Shown: piece after piece, positions 1 through 5,210 of the stretch | Layout of the letters: each line of letters starts with the position of its first letter | Numbering within the stretch: position 1 is the stretch's first letter | Origin: a bacterium | GTDB taxonomy: Bacteria > Patescibacteriota > Minisyncoccia > Minisyncoccales > MHMH01 | Reading direction: 5' to 3' | Assembly: GCA_030648815.1 (NCBI GenBank) | Contig: JAUSHA010000056.1 | Span: 1 to 9,300, forward strand | DNA: 9,300 bases | Position numbers and translations under genes: made by a program | Notes under the pieces: generated by a model | The model's database searches: none | Told to the model about the DNA's origin: nothing | Seen by the model: only the letters and a program-made list of their open reading frames with translations

Positions 1-20
1 TTCGACAAGCTCAGGGCAAG
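1..20. repeat. palindromic repeat family 1, copy a
   Basis: The sequence ttcgacaagctcagggcaag is the inverted mate of 193-213 (cttgccctgagccgcgacgaa), and its core ttcgac...gctcaggg recurs at 7512-7528. It is cut by the window edge and lies in frame inside rlmN, where it encodes RQAQGK just before PTGIF. Confidence 0.7.
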
Positions 21-203
21 CCTACCGGTATTTTTCCCCCTATGGGGGATCTCTCGAAGGGAGATAAGCCTTCATCGCCCGAAAGAATAAAGAGATTCAA
101 AGAGATTTTAGAAAATGAGGGCGTTTCCGTTACTCAAAGGCATCGTTTCGGCGAAGAGCTTAATGCCGCTTGCGGCCAGCTCGCCGGAAAGGACTTGCCC
201 TGA
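3..203 (+). CDS. rlmN: 23S rRNA (adenine-C2) methyltransferase RlmN, C-terminal fragment (5' end outside window)
   Basis: This is the last 66 codons of a radical-SAM methyltransferase that methylates A2503 of 23S rRNA (and some tRNAs) at C2. The reading frame enters from the window edge. The segment ERIKRFKEILENEGVSV, followed by a basic stretch and the near-terminal signature AACGQLAGK, is the conserved RlmN C-terminus; its cysteine is the one that forms the transient methyl-carrying adduct in this family. Only the C-terminal part is visible, so the CxxxCxxC cluster cannot be checked. Oddly, the variable loop around PTGIF carries about 11 extra residues (PPMGDLSKGDK) encoded by two small palindromes at 35-65. 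The final residues and the TGA stop fall inside another repeat at 193-216. Assignment is firm; the insert status rests on memory of the family. Confidence 0.88.
   Translation, partial: RQAQGKPTGIFPPMGDLSKGDKPSSPERIKRFKEILENEGVSVTQRHRFGEELNAACGQLAGKDLP
35..65. repeat. two adjacent short hairpins inside rlmN
   Basis: TCCCCC-TAT-GGGGGA at 35-49 is directly followed by ATCTC-TCGAAGG-GAGAT at 49-65. Together they encode most of an apparent 11-residue insert in the variable loop of RlmN. They may be one compound palindromic insertion. Confidence 0.6.
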
Positions 204-216
204 GCCGCGACGAAGA
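193..216. repeat. palindromic repeat family 1, copy b (inverted), overlapping the rlmN stop
   Basis: cttgccctgagccgcgacgaag is the inverted copy of the sequence at 1-20. The TGA at 201-203 inside it is the stop codon of rlmN, so the repeat supplies the last residues (DLP) and the termination signal. Confidence 0.7.
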
Positions 217-231
217 GTAGAATAAAAAAAT

Positions 232-366
232 ATGGAAAATCGTTACGTTTTTATTGATAGTAATAATTTAAACTTAGCCATAAAAGATTGTGGCTGGGAA
301 TTAGACTTCAGAAAATTTTACATTTATTTAAAAAAGAAATTAAGCAAACAAAAAGAGCGGGAGTAA
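232..366 (+). pseudogene. NYN-domain (LabA-like PIN-fold) protein, 5' remnant
   Basis: The 44-codon frame starts MENRYVFIDSNNLNLAIKD and goes on with GWELDFRKF and YLKKKL before a TAA. VFID-x-NNL-x-x-IKD followed by W-x-L-DF-x-KF is the N-terminal beta-strand and metal-binding Asp region of NYN-domain proteins, a PIN-like nuclease family common in CPR genomes. An intact family member is roughly 160-200 residues; the strands carrying the later acidic residues are absent. The stop lies inside a 42-nt hairpin (355-396), so a palindrome insertion plus deletion probably broke the gene. A short run in another frame downstream (about 399-464, RDIIIVANQKDLSMGLYKLN) might be the tail of the same protein, but that is a guess. 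Family call is by recognition only. Confidence 0.6.
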
Positions 367-396
367 CCTTCGGACGAACCTTAGGTGTGCCCGCTC
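355..396. repeat. hairpin element at the break point of the NYN gene
   Basis: GAGCGGG (355-361) pairs with CCCGCTC (390-396), with an inner ACCT/AGGT pairing (366-369 with 383-386). A direct repeat AACCTT lies inside. It contains the stop codon that ends the NYN stub. Confidence 0.55.
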
Positions 397-464
397 ATCG
401 TGATATTATCATTGTAGCAAACCAAAAAGACTTATCAATGGGCTTATATAAATTAAATAAGATA

Positions 465-1652
465 ATGAAAAAAATAATTTTTGCTATTTTTGTTTTGGGA
501 GCGGCTTTTTCCGGGTTCAGTAATTTTGCTTCGGCCGCGCCTGACAACGGGCAGGTTCACGACGGGGTCGGCGTTGATTTTTTTTACAGTCCGACCTGCC
601 CTCATTGCGCCAAGGAGAAAATATTTTTAAAAGACCTGCAAGAGAAATATCCGGACGTGGCGATTAACCAGTACGACGTCATCAATGTTCAGGAAAATCA
701 AAAATTGCTGAAGGATTTTTATGAAAAATACGAGGTTCCCAAGTCTCTCCAGGGCTTGGTGCCGGCCACCTTTACGCCCACCAAATATTTTATCGGTTTT
801 GATGATAATGTCGCTAAGGGGCTGGAAAGTTGCTTAGAAGAATGTTTGGCGACAGGCGATCAGGAGCTTTCTTTATCTCATACATCAATAATAGAAAAAA
901 GTTTCAAAATTCCTTTTTTGGGCGAAGTAAAAACGAGTAATCTATCTTTTCCGGCAATGGCGGTGGCGCTGGGATTCCTGGACGGCTTTAATGTTTGTTC
1001 TTTGGGCGCTCTTATTCTGATTTTGAGCTTGGTTTTGACTTTTAAGTCAAGAAAAAAGATCCTTATTTTCGGAGGGATTTTCATTTTGACGACGGCCGTA
1101 GTTTACGGATTTTTGATTTTCTTTTGGTACAAACTTTTTGAGGCGGTAGCCCCTTATTTGAAAATAATGAATCTTTTAATAGGCGGGCTGGGACTGGTTG
1201 GAGGTATTTATTTTTTCAGGCAGTTTTGGAAATCAAGAAAAAGTTGCTTAACTTGCGAATCGGATTCCGGTTCAAAAATATCTTCAAAATTCCTGCCAAA
1301 ATTGCAGAATCTGTTTAAGAGTCCTTCCTCAGTATTTTTAGCGGCCGGAGCGGTATTCGCCTTTGCCCTCATACTCACCGTAGTGGAATTTCCCTGCTCG
1401 GCAGTAGTCCCCATAGCCTTCGCCGCAGTGATGGCGCAAGCCGGCTTGCCCTCGTCGTCATATATTTTATATATCGCAATATATATACTGTTTTACTTAC
1501 TAGATGAGCTCATTATTTTTTTTATCGCCTTTTTTACCAGTAAAATATGGCTAAGCTCTCCAAAACATTTCAAGTGGATAGTTCTCATGGAAGCGGTTAT
1601 CCTGCTTTCTCTGGGAATTTATTATTTATCGTCTTTATTCCATTTGGCATAA
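465..1652 (+). CDS. thioredoxin-domain / CcdA-DsbD-like transmembrane thiol-disulfide reductase
   Basis: The 395-residue protein has a signal peptide (KK then a hydrophobic run, likely cleaved after FASA at residue 24). An extracytoplasmic thioredoxin-like domain follows at about 34-130, with redox pair CPHC (45-48) and a probable cis-proline at P105. After it comes a multi-helix membrane domain (about 162-395). C178 in GFLDGFNVCSLG and C311 in VEFPCSAVVP match the paired intramembrane cysteines of CcdA/DsbD, which carry electrons across the membrane. An extra CLTC (261-264) lies in the hydrophilic loop between the membrane halves. Likely role: keeping exported cysteine proteins reduced or correctly paired. 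I chose the ATG at 465 because it opens a clean signal peptide; the frame is open back to 288 but that part overlaps the NYN remnant. No SD is visible. The SDR follows after 21 nt and is probably cotranscribed. Confidence 0.85.
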   Translation: MKKIIFAIFVLGAAFSGFSNFASAAPDNGQVHDGVGVDFFYSPTCPHCAKEKIFLKDLQEKYPDVAINQYDVINVQENQKLLKDFYEKYEVPKSLQGLVPATFTPTKYFIGFDDNVAKGLESCLEECLATGDQELSLSHTSIIEKSFKIPFLGEVKTSNLSFPAMAVALGFLDGFNVCSLGALILILSLVLTFKSRKKILIFGGIFILTTAVVYGFLIFFWYKLFEAVAPYLKIMNLLIGGLGLVGGIYFFRQFWKSRKSCLTCESDSGSKISSKFLPKLQNLFKSPSSVFLAAGAVFAFALILTVVEFPCSAVVPIAFAAVMAQAGLPSSSYILYIAIYILFYLLDELIIFFIAFFTSKIWLSSPKHFKWIVLMEAVILLSLGIYYLSSLFHLA

Positions 1653-1673
1653 TAATTAAAGAGCAATAAATTT

Positions 1674-2435
1674 ATGTCTGATTTAAATAAAAAAGTGGCC
1701 ATCGTCACCGGAGCCAGGAGAGGCATGGGCAGAACTCACGCCTTAGCCTTGGCGTCGGCCGGAGCCAAAGTGGTTGTTGCCGATATCTCTCAAGAAGATT
1801 GCGAATTGGTCGTTAGGGAGATTAAAGAAAATGGCGGGGAAGCGTTAGCCGTAAAATGCGATGTTTCTAAAAAAGAAGAAGTGGAAAAAATGGTAAAGTC
1901 CGCCGTTGATAAATGGGGGAGAGTAGATATTTTAATCAACAATGCCGGCATCGTTGAATTTAAGTCATTTATTGAGTTAACCGAAGAAGATTGGTCAAAG
2001 ACTATGGATGTTAATTTGAAAGGATATTTTTTATGCGCCCAAGCCGCGGCCAAAGAAATGATAAAACAGAAGTCCGGAGTTATTGTTAATGTAGCTTCCG
2101 TAGCCATGGGCCAGCAGGGCGTAGGTATGCCGGGCATTGTTCATTATTGCGCTTCCAAGGGCGGAATTGCGGCCATGACCGAGGCCTTGGCAACAGAGTT
2201 GGCTCCTTATAATATTCGAGTCAATGCCGTTGCTCCGGGGGCCATTGAAACTCCGATGATGGAATCCGCCAAAAAGGATCCCAAGATACTGGAAGCAACT
2301 TTGTCCAGAATCCCTATGCGCCGTTTCGGCAAACCGGAAGAAGTCTCAAGTCTTGTGTTATTTTTAGCTTCAGATTCCTCTTCCTACATGACCGGCTCCA
2401 CCGTCGTCATAGACGGCGGCTGGCTCTCGGCCTAA
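1674..2435 (+). CDS. short-chain dehydrogenase/reductase (classical SDR, FabG-like)
   Basis: The 253-residue protein is a complete classical SDR, a soluble NAD(P)H-dependent oxidoreductase with a Rossmann fold. The cofactor motif TGARRGMG lies at 12-19, followed by D63 in KCDVS and NNAG at 89-92. The catalytic tetrad is N114, S142, Y158 (in YCASK) and K162. PG at 188-189 and the C-terminal GSTVVIDGGW are also typical. Sequence style is close to FabG and to glucose/acetoin dehydrogenase-type SDRs, so substrate cannot be told from sequence; CPR bacteria mostly lack fatty acid synthesis, which argues against a true FabG role. The acidic D37 after the second strand hints at NAD preference. It follows the disulfide reductase by 21 nt, without a strong SD, and ends just before a perfect terminator. 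Confidence 0.9.
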   Translation: MSDLNKKVAIVTGARRGMGRTHALALASAGAKVVVADISQEDCELVVREIKENGGEALAVKCDVSKKEEVEKMVKSAVDKWGRVDILINNAGIVEFKSFIELTEEDWSKTMDVNLKGYFLCAQAAAKEMIKQKSGVIVNVASVAMGQQGVGMPGIVHYCASKGGIAAMTEALATELAPYNIRVNAVAPGAIETPMMESAKKDPKILEATLSRIPMRRFGKPEEVSSLVLFLASDSSSYMTGSTVVIDGGWLSA

Positions 2436-2477
2436 AGTTATAATCGCCCCACAGAATAGCGCCGTTTTATAAAAAAT

Positions 2478-2516
2478 AAACCCCTCGCTTATGCATAAGC
2501 GAGGGGTTTCGTTTTT
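2478..2516. terminator. bidirectional intrinsic terminator
   Basis: A perfect 32-nt palindrome (2478-2509; AAACCCCTCGCTTATG and its complement) is followed by CGTTTTT on the plus strand and by TTTATTTTTTATAAAA on the minus strand. It separates the SDR gene from the convergent minus-strand gene that ends at 2582. Confidence 0.9.
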
Positions 2517-2581
2517 GGCTAATCCGGCCATTGATATAAAATTCTCCAAAACTCCGACAAATAATCCCGCGAGAAGGTTTC

Positions 2582-2794
2582 TTATGAGGGTGGAGAAAAC
2601 ATTATGAACATTACAGTCGTGAAAAGAGCTAAAATTCCCCAACCGAATGCTCCAAAGATTATTTCGTCTTTTCTCTGCGGAGCCCTCCTATATCCCCGAT
2701 GCGCAAGAAAACAAATTATGGTTATTTCGGCCGCAAATAGTAATCCCATCATGAGCATATACCAATCAGGCACAATCCGGTACGCAATATCCAT
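2582..2794 (-). CDS. small two-helix membrane protein, unknown function
   Basis: The 70-residue protein has two predicted membrane helices, about 11-31 (WYMLMMGLLFAAEITIICFL) and 47-66. They are joined by a strongly basic loop (RGYRRAPQRK) that should sit in the cytoplasm. I recognise no family. Expression signals are good: the ATG is preceded by ggagg at a 9-nt spacing and by a near-consensus promoter at 2829-2857, giving a short leader. The overlapping plus-strand frame (2604-2891) has no such signals, so the minus-strand reading is preferred. It ends convergent with the SDR gene at the shared terminator. Its promoter is almost a duplicate of the one at 4108-4136. Confidence 0.72.
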   Translation of the reverse strand: MDIAYRIVPDWYMLMMGLLFAAEITIICFLAHRGYRRAPQRKDEIIFGAFGWGILALFTTVMFIMFSPPS

Positions 2795-2828
2795 GATATC
2801 AATCCTCCGTCTCTTTATTTATAGAATT

Positions 2829-2857
2829 AGTATACACCCATTCGTTAAATATGTCAA
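2829..2857 (-). promoter_or_regulatory. sigma70-type promoter (TTGACA-17-TATACT)
   Basis: The -35 TTGACA is at 2857-2852 and the -10 TATACT at 2834-2829, with a 17-nt spacer. It drives the 70-residue membrane protein. The spacer and flanks are nearly identical to the promoter at 4108-4136. Confidence 0.85.
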
Positions 2858-2887
2858 GTTTTTGTGGGACTTTTATTTTCGGTTGAA

Positions 2888-2912
2888 TTAGGTTAAACTA
2901 AGCTTAACCTAA
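2888..2912. promoter_or_regulatory. inverted repeat, possible operator
   Basis: TTAGGTTAA, a 7-nt gap, then TTAACCTAA form a perfect 9-bp inverted repeat just upstream of the SD of the 2933 gene and downstream of the divergent promoter. It holds a TAAACT box that could be a plus-strand -10. It may be a repressor site or an mRNA hairpin. Confidence 0.45.
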
Positions 2913-2932
2913 AATGGCGGGAGGGAGAGATA

Positions 2933-3364
2933 ATGATTTTTGACTTCCTGAAGAAACAAAGGGAGAAAAAGGTAAGATCGCTATTACGATTATGGGACGA
3001 GCTTTTAAAATTGAATCCCGGCAACATTGAGTGCCGAATTATTGCCAGAGGGATAAGAGCAGAAGATGTAAGAAGGAGGGCGTGGTTTAAGCTCTCGGGA
3101 AAGACAATAGAAGAAGATTTGTGTTATCTTTTAGTTTTTCTTGATAGGCATAAAGATAGAAAATTCAGAGACGAAGTTAGTAATGAGTATTATAAGTTAT
3201 TCCTAAAAGAGAGGCTGAAACTTTTAAGACAGGGAAAGAGTTTGCCATTTAGGGCCACTCCAATAATTCGCGGCAACCGCGATATCACAAAGGAGATCCG
3301 GGACTTGGTTGTAGATCCGTCAAAAAGGAAAATTATTGAAGAGATGATAAGGTTGTCTGCTTAG
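2933..3364 (+). CDS. basic hypothetical protein, 143 aa
   Basis: I do not recognise this protein. It is predicted soluble and largely helical, and very rich in Lys/Arg, with clusters such as KKQREKKVR (7-15) and VRRRAW (46-51). A hydrophobic patch CYLLVFLD (64-71) is too short for a membrane helix. No zinc, nuclease or nucleotide-binding motif is visible; the charge would suit RNA or DNA binding, but that is inference only. A strong SD (ggaggga) stands before the ATG. The arginine codons are mostly AGA/AGG, unlike the CGN-using neighbours such as galT, which hints at a different origin. It is transcribed divergently from the 70-residue membrane gene and ends before a shared hairpin terminator. 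Confidence 0.72.
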   Translation: MIFDFLKKQREKKVRSLLRLWDELLKLNPGNIECRIIARGIRAEDVRRRAWFKLSGKTIEEDLCYLLVFLDRHKDRKFRDEVSNEYYKLFLKERLKLLRQGKSLPFRATPIIRGNRDITKEIRDLVVDPSKRKIIEEMIRLSA

Positions 3365-3380
3365 TTAAATCTAAAAATTA

Positions 3381-3411
3381 AAAGACCCGGATTTTTTAAG
3401 TCCGAGCCTTT
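3381..3411. terminator. terminator between convergent genes
   Basis: GACCCGGA (3384-3391) and TCCGAGCC (3401-3408) form a stem around TTTTTTAAG. Read as minus-strand RNA, every pair forms (two G-U) and a TCTTTTAATTTTT run follows. Read as plus, there are two mismatches but TTTTTATTTT follows. It mainly serves the minus-strand operon. Confidence 0.7.
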
Positions 3412-3419
3412 TTATTTTC

Positions 3420-3635
3420 TTATTCTTTTTTCTTCGGGAAATTTTTTCTTTTCAGTAATTCCTCCAGTATATTCCTTAGGCTACCCGCAACCGCCGCCGC
3501 CATTACGAATAAAAAGATTATCGCTATTATAAACGACCACGTACCTTCCATTGCGAACTTAGGATTGCTCAAAAGAGCAGTCATTGTCGCGAGAGCTAAG
3601 CCGAAGAATCCTAAACTTATAGACAACAGAATCAT
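3420..3635 (-). CDS. small two-helix membrane protein, third gene of small operon
   Basis: The 71-residue protein has two hydrophobic helices (about 2-22 and 33-52) and a strongly basic tail ending in KRKNFPKKKE, which should be cytoplasmic. No family is recognised. I chose the ATG at 3635 rather than the GTG two codons upstream because GGAGG sits 6 nt before it. It is the last gene of a minus-strand operon with the genes at 3668 and 3863, 32 nt after the stop of the former, and ends at a terminator. It has the same two-helix, basic-loop size class as the 70-residue protein at 2582 but no clear sequence similarity. Confidence 0.7.
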   Translation of the reverse strand: MILLSISLGFFGLALATMTALLSNPKFAMEGTWSFIIAIIFLFVMAAAVAGSLRNILEELLKRKNFPKKKE

Positions 3636-3667
3636 TTTCACCCTCCTTTTCCGATTTCCAGTTCTTC

Positions 3668-3823
3668 TTATAGTTGTGGGTTATCGTGAAGAGGCCCATC
3701 GCAGTCACACAAATGAGAAAAGTTTTTTGGCCGGGGGCCTGGAAGAGTTTGTTTTTCGCAGTCGAGACATATAATTTCCTCGGACTCTTCTCCACAACAC
3801 GGACAGTATCTTATGGCGGGCAT
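3668..3823 (-). CDS. 51-aa zinc-ribbon-like protein
   Basis: This small frame reads MPAIRYCPCCGEES at the start. It has a CxxC pair at C7/C10 (with C9 between), a second CxxC at C19/C22 (CLDC), and C39/C41 with nearby histidines. CxxC-x8-CxxC is a compact zinc ribbon, so the product probably binds one zinc ion. Partners are unknown. A purine-rich SD (ggaaggga ggg) lies 7-12 nt before the ATG. It lies between the 70-residue gene (39 nt upstream) and the 71-residue membrane gene (32 nt downstream) in the same orientation, so the three are very likely one transcript. The longer overlapping frame at 3559-3795 has no SD and is a shadow. Confidence 0.65.
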   Translation of the reverse strand: MPAIRYCPCCGEESEEIICLDCEKQTLPGPRPKNFSHLCDCDGPLHDNPQL

Positions 3824-3862
3824 TTTATTACCCTCCCTTCCAAATTTTCTATTATTTCATTA

Positions 3863-4075
3863 TTAATCTCCCCTGTCGATTATTCTAACCGTTGGCATAA
3901 AAACTGATCTTGGGGCGTCATGGTCGTACTTCGCCCGATTAGCCGACCCGATTGCCCGAGCCGCATCTTTTGCGGTATTAATCCGATATTCGCATTCATC
4001 GCATCCTGGATGTGCCGAAACAATAATTTCCTTGGTATTTCCCCCGACTCCAAGGGGGAGTCTATTTAATTCCAT
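3863..4075 (-). CDS. 70-aa hypothetical protein, first gene of small operon
   Basis: The protein has an N-terminal strand region (KEIIVSAHPG), a single CDEC motif (C25, C28) with H22 next to it, then an Ala-rich helix (KDAARAIGSANRAK) and a C-terminal strand (TVRIIDRGD). One CxxC plus a nearby His could bind a metal or be redox active, but I know no matching family. The ATG at 4075 is used because AAGGAGG lies 8 nt before it; the frame is open back to 4120 but that ATG falls in the promoter spacer. Its promoter at 4108-4136 leaves a short leader. It heads the operon with the zinc-ribbon and membrane-protein genes. Confidence 0.7.
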   Translation of the reverse strand: MELNRLPLGVGGNTKEIIVSAHPGCDECEYRINTAKDAARAIGSANRAKYDHDAPRSVFMPTVRIIDRGD

Positions 4076-4107
4076 ACGCCTTTCCTCCTTCTTTATTTGT
4101 ACAATAC

Positions 4108-4136
4108 AAGATACACCCATTTGTTAGATTTGTCAA
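4108..4136 (-). promoter_or_regulatory. sigma70-type promoter (TTGACA-17-TATCTT)
   Basis: The -35 TTGACA is at 4136-4131 and the -10 TATCTT at 4113-4108, with a 17-nt spacer ending in AATGGGTG. It is a near copy of the promoter at 2829-2857 including spacer, upstream A-tract and downstream AAATAAAG-GGAGG leader. It drives the three-gene operon. Confidence 0.82.
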
Positions 4137-4186
4137 GTTTTTGCGGGGTGAAAATATGGTAAACTAAAGTTAGTTGACGATATCTG

Positions 4187-4258
4187 GGATTTACGAAATG
4201 TTTAACGTTAAAGGTTGCGATCGTTTAACCTTTAACGTTAAACATTTCTCGTAAATCC
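4187..4258. repeat. long palindromic element, family 2, copy a
   Basis: GGATTTACG-AAATG-TTTAACGTTAAA-GGTT (4187-4216) is repeated inverted at 4227-4258, giving 30-bp arms broken only by a 2-nt bulge, around the loop GCGATCGTTT. Each arm contains the 12-bp palindrome TTTAACGTTAAA. It fills the 5' leader of the MBL gene, ending 11 nt before the ATG. A related copy lies at 5119-5173. Confidence 0.9.
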
Positions 4259-4269
4259 ATTAAATTAAC

Positions 4270-5142
4270 ATGAAACGAAATCCGGTTTTTGTTATTTTGG
4301 GGACCTTGGTCGGCTTAAATATCCTGGCTTGGACGGCGGTTTGGGAGTTGAGGGGGAGTGGGCTGGAGGTAACCTTTTTTGACGTTGGGCAGGGCGATAG
4401 TATTTTTATTGAAACGCCATCAAGGCAGCAGATTTTAATTGACGGAGGCCCGTCCTCCGCTATTTTAGAGAAACTCGGCAAAGAGATGCCTTTTTGGGAC
4501 AGAACGATTGATTGGATAATTTTGACGCACCCGGAAAAAGACCATTTAGCCGGATTGCTCGAAGTTTTAAAAAGTTATAAGGTTAAAAATATTTTATGGA
4601 CCGGCGTAGTCCGCGATACGGCGGAATATAAAGAATGGCAGAAATTGATTAAAGAAGAGAATGCTAATATTTTTATCGCTGAAGCCGGAATGCGGATTTT
4701 GGGAGGTCACGACCCCGCCATGGCGGGGTCCGACCTCAACGTTATCTACCCCCTTGAGAGTTTGGAGGGAAAAGAATCAAAAGACAGCAACGATACTTCC
4801 ATTATCGCCCGATTGGTTTTCGGTAAAACATCATTCTTATTCACCGGCGACGCCACCCAATCCATTGAAAAATGGCTTGTGCGAGGCCCGACCCCGCACA
4901 ACATTGATGTGGAGGTGCTTAAGGTGGGGCATCATGGGAGTAAGACATCTACTTCCGGGGAATTTGTGGAAGCGGTGTCGCCGGAAATTGCCGTGATTTC
5001 CGCCGGCAAAAATAATTCTTACGGCCACCCGCATCAGGAAGTTTTAGATAATCTTGCCGGAATAAATATTTTGAGAACCGATTTATCCGGCGACATAAAA
5101 ATTATCAGCGACGGTGAGATAATGTTTAACGTTAAACGTTAA
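4270..5142 (+). CDS. ComEC/Rec2-type metallo-beta-lactamase-fold hydrolase, membrane-anchored
   Basis: The 290-residue protein has an N-terminal membrane helix (about 6-25) followed by a metallo-beta-lactamase domain like the C-terminal domain of ComEC. Its landmarks are DVGQGDS (38-44), DGG (58-60), metal-binding HPEKDH (87-92), FTGD (191-194), HHGS (221-224) and GHPH (252-255). In ComEC this domain is thought to degrade the non-imported DNA strand; here the competence membrane channel is absent, so it is an anchored, outward-facing hydrolase with uncertain substrate, possibly nucleic acid. Three palindromes lie within the frame: residues 146-155 (GHDPAMAGSD), 203-211 (LVRGPTPHN) and the C-terminal FNVKR plus stop. 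No SD precedes the ATG; a 72-nt hairpin occupies the leader. Fold assignment is firm, substrate unknown. Confidence 0.87.
   Translation: MKRNPVFVILGTLVGLNILAWTAVWELRGSGLEVTFFDVGQGDSIFIETPSRQQILIDGGPSSAILEKLGKEMPFWDRTIDWIILTHPEKDHLAGLLEVLKSYKVKNILWTGVVRDTAEYKEWQKLIKEENANIFIAEAGMRILGGHDPAMAGSDLNVIYPLESLEGKESKDSNDTSIIARLVFGKTSFLFTGDATQSIEKWLVRGPTPHNIDVEVLKVGHHGSKTSTSGEFVEAVSPEIAVISAGKNNSYGHPHQEVLDNLAGINILRTDLSGDIKIISDGEIMFNVKR
4704..4736. repeat. in-frame palindrome within the MBL gene
   Basis: GACCCCGCCATGGCGGGGTC (4711-4730) is a perfect 20-nt palindrome, extended by AGGTC and GACCT outside a small bulge. It encodes GHDPAMAGSD in a loop between domain strands and looks like an in-frame insertion. 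Confidence 0.8.
4877..4901. repeat. second in-frame hairpin within the MBL gene
   Basis: TTGTGCG (4877-4883) and CGCACAA (4895-4901) form a 7-bp stem around AGGCCCGACCC. It encodes VRGPTPH between the FTGD and HHGS motifs. It could be a second inserted palindrome, or chance. Confidence 0.45.
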
Positions 5143-5173
5143 CGCAACCCCAACGTTTAACGTTGAACATTAT
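5119..5173. repeat. long palindromic element, family 2, copy b, overlapping the MBL stop codon
   Basis: ATAATGTTTAACGTTAAACGTT (5119-5140) is followed by an 11-nt loop and its inverted copy at 5152-5173 with one mismatch (a G-U pair in RNA). The core AATGTTTAACGTTAAA is shared with 4187-4258. It supplies the last codons of the MBL gene (MFNVKR) and its TAA. No T-tract follows, so it is not a typical terminator. Confidence 0.88.
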
Positions 5174-5210
5174 TGCCAAATTTCTTGGAAGATGATATAG
5201 AGATAATAAT

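Noticed and set aside
288..464. N-terminal extension of the disulfide reductase frame to 288
   Set aside because: It overlaps the NYN remnant and would bury the signal peptide that begins at the ATG at 465.
2604..2891. Plus-strand frame opposite the 70-residue membrane gene
   Set aside because: It has no SD, antisense-like composition, and runs over the promoter; the minus-strand frame has a promoter, an SD and a sensible protein.
3559..3907. Longer frames overlapping the small operon on both strands
   Set aside because: They lack SD sites and cross the clear starts and stops of the three minus-strand genes.
4076..4120. Upstream ATG for the 70-residue operon gene
   Set aside because: The codon lies in the promoter spacer, upstream of the expected transcript start.
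5119..5173. Terminator after the MBL gene
   Set aside because: The palindrome is strong but no T-tract follows; it is better explained as a repeat of the family at 4187-4258.
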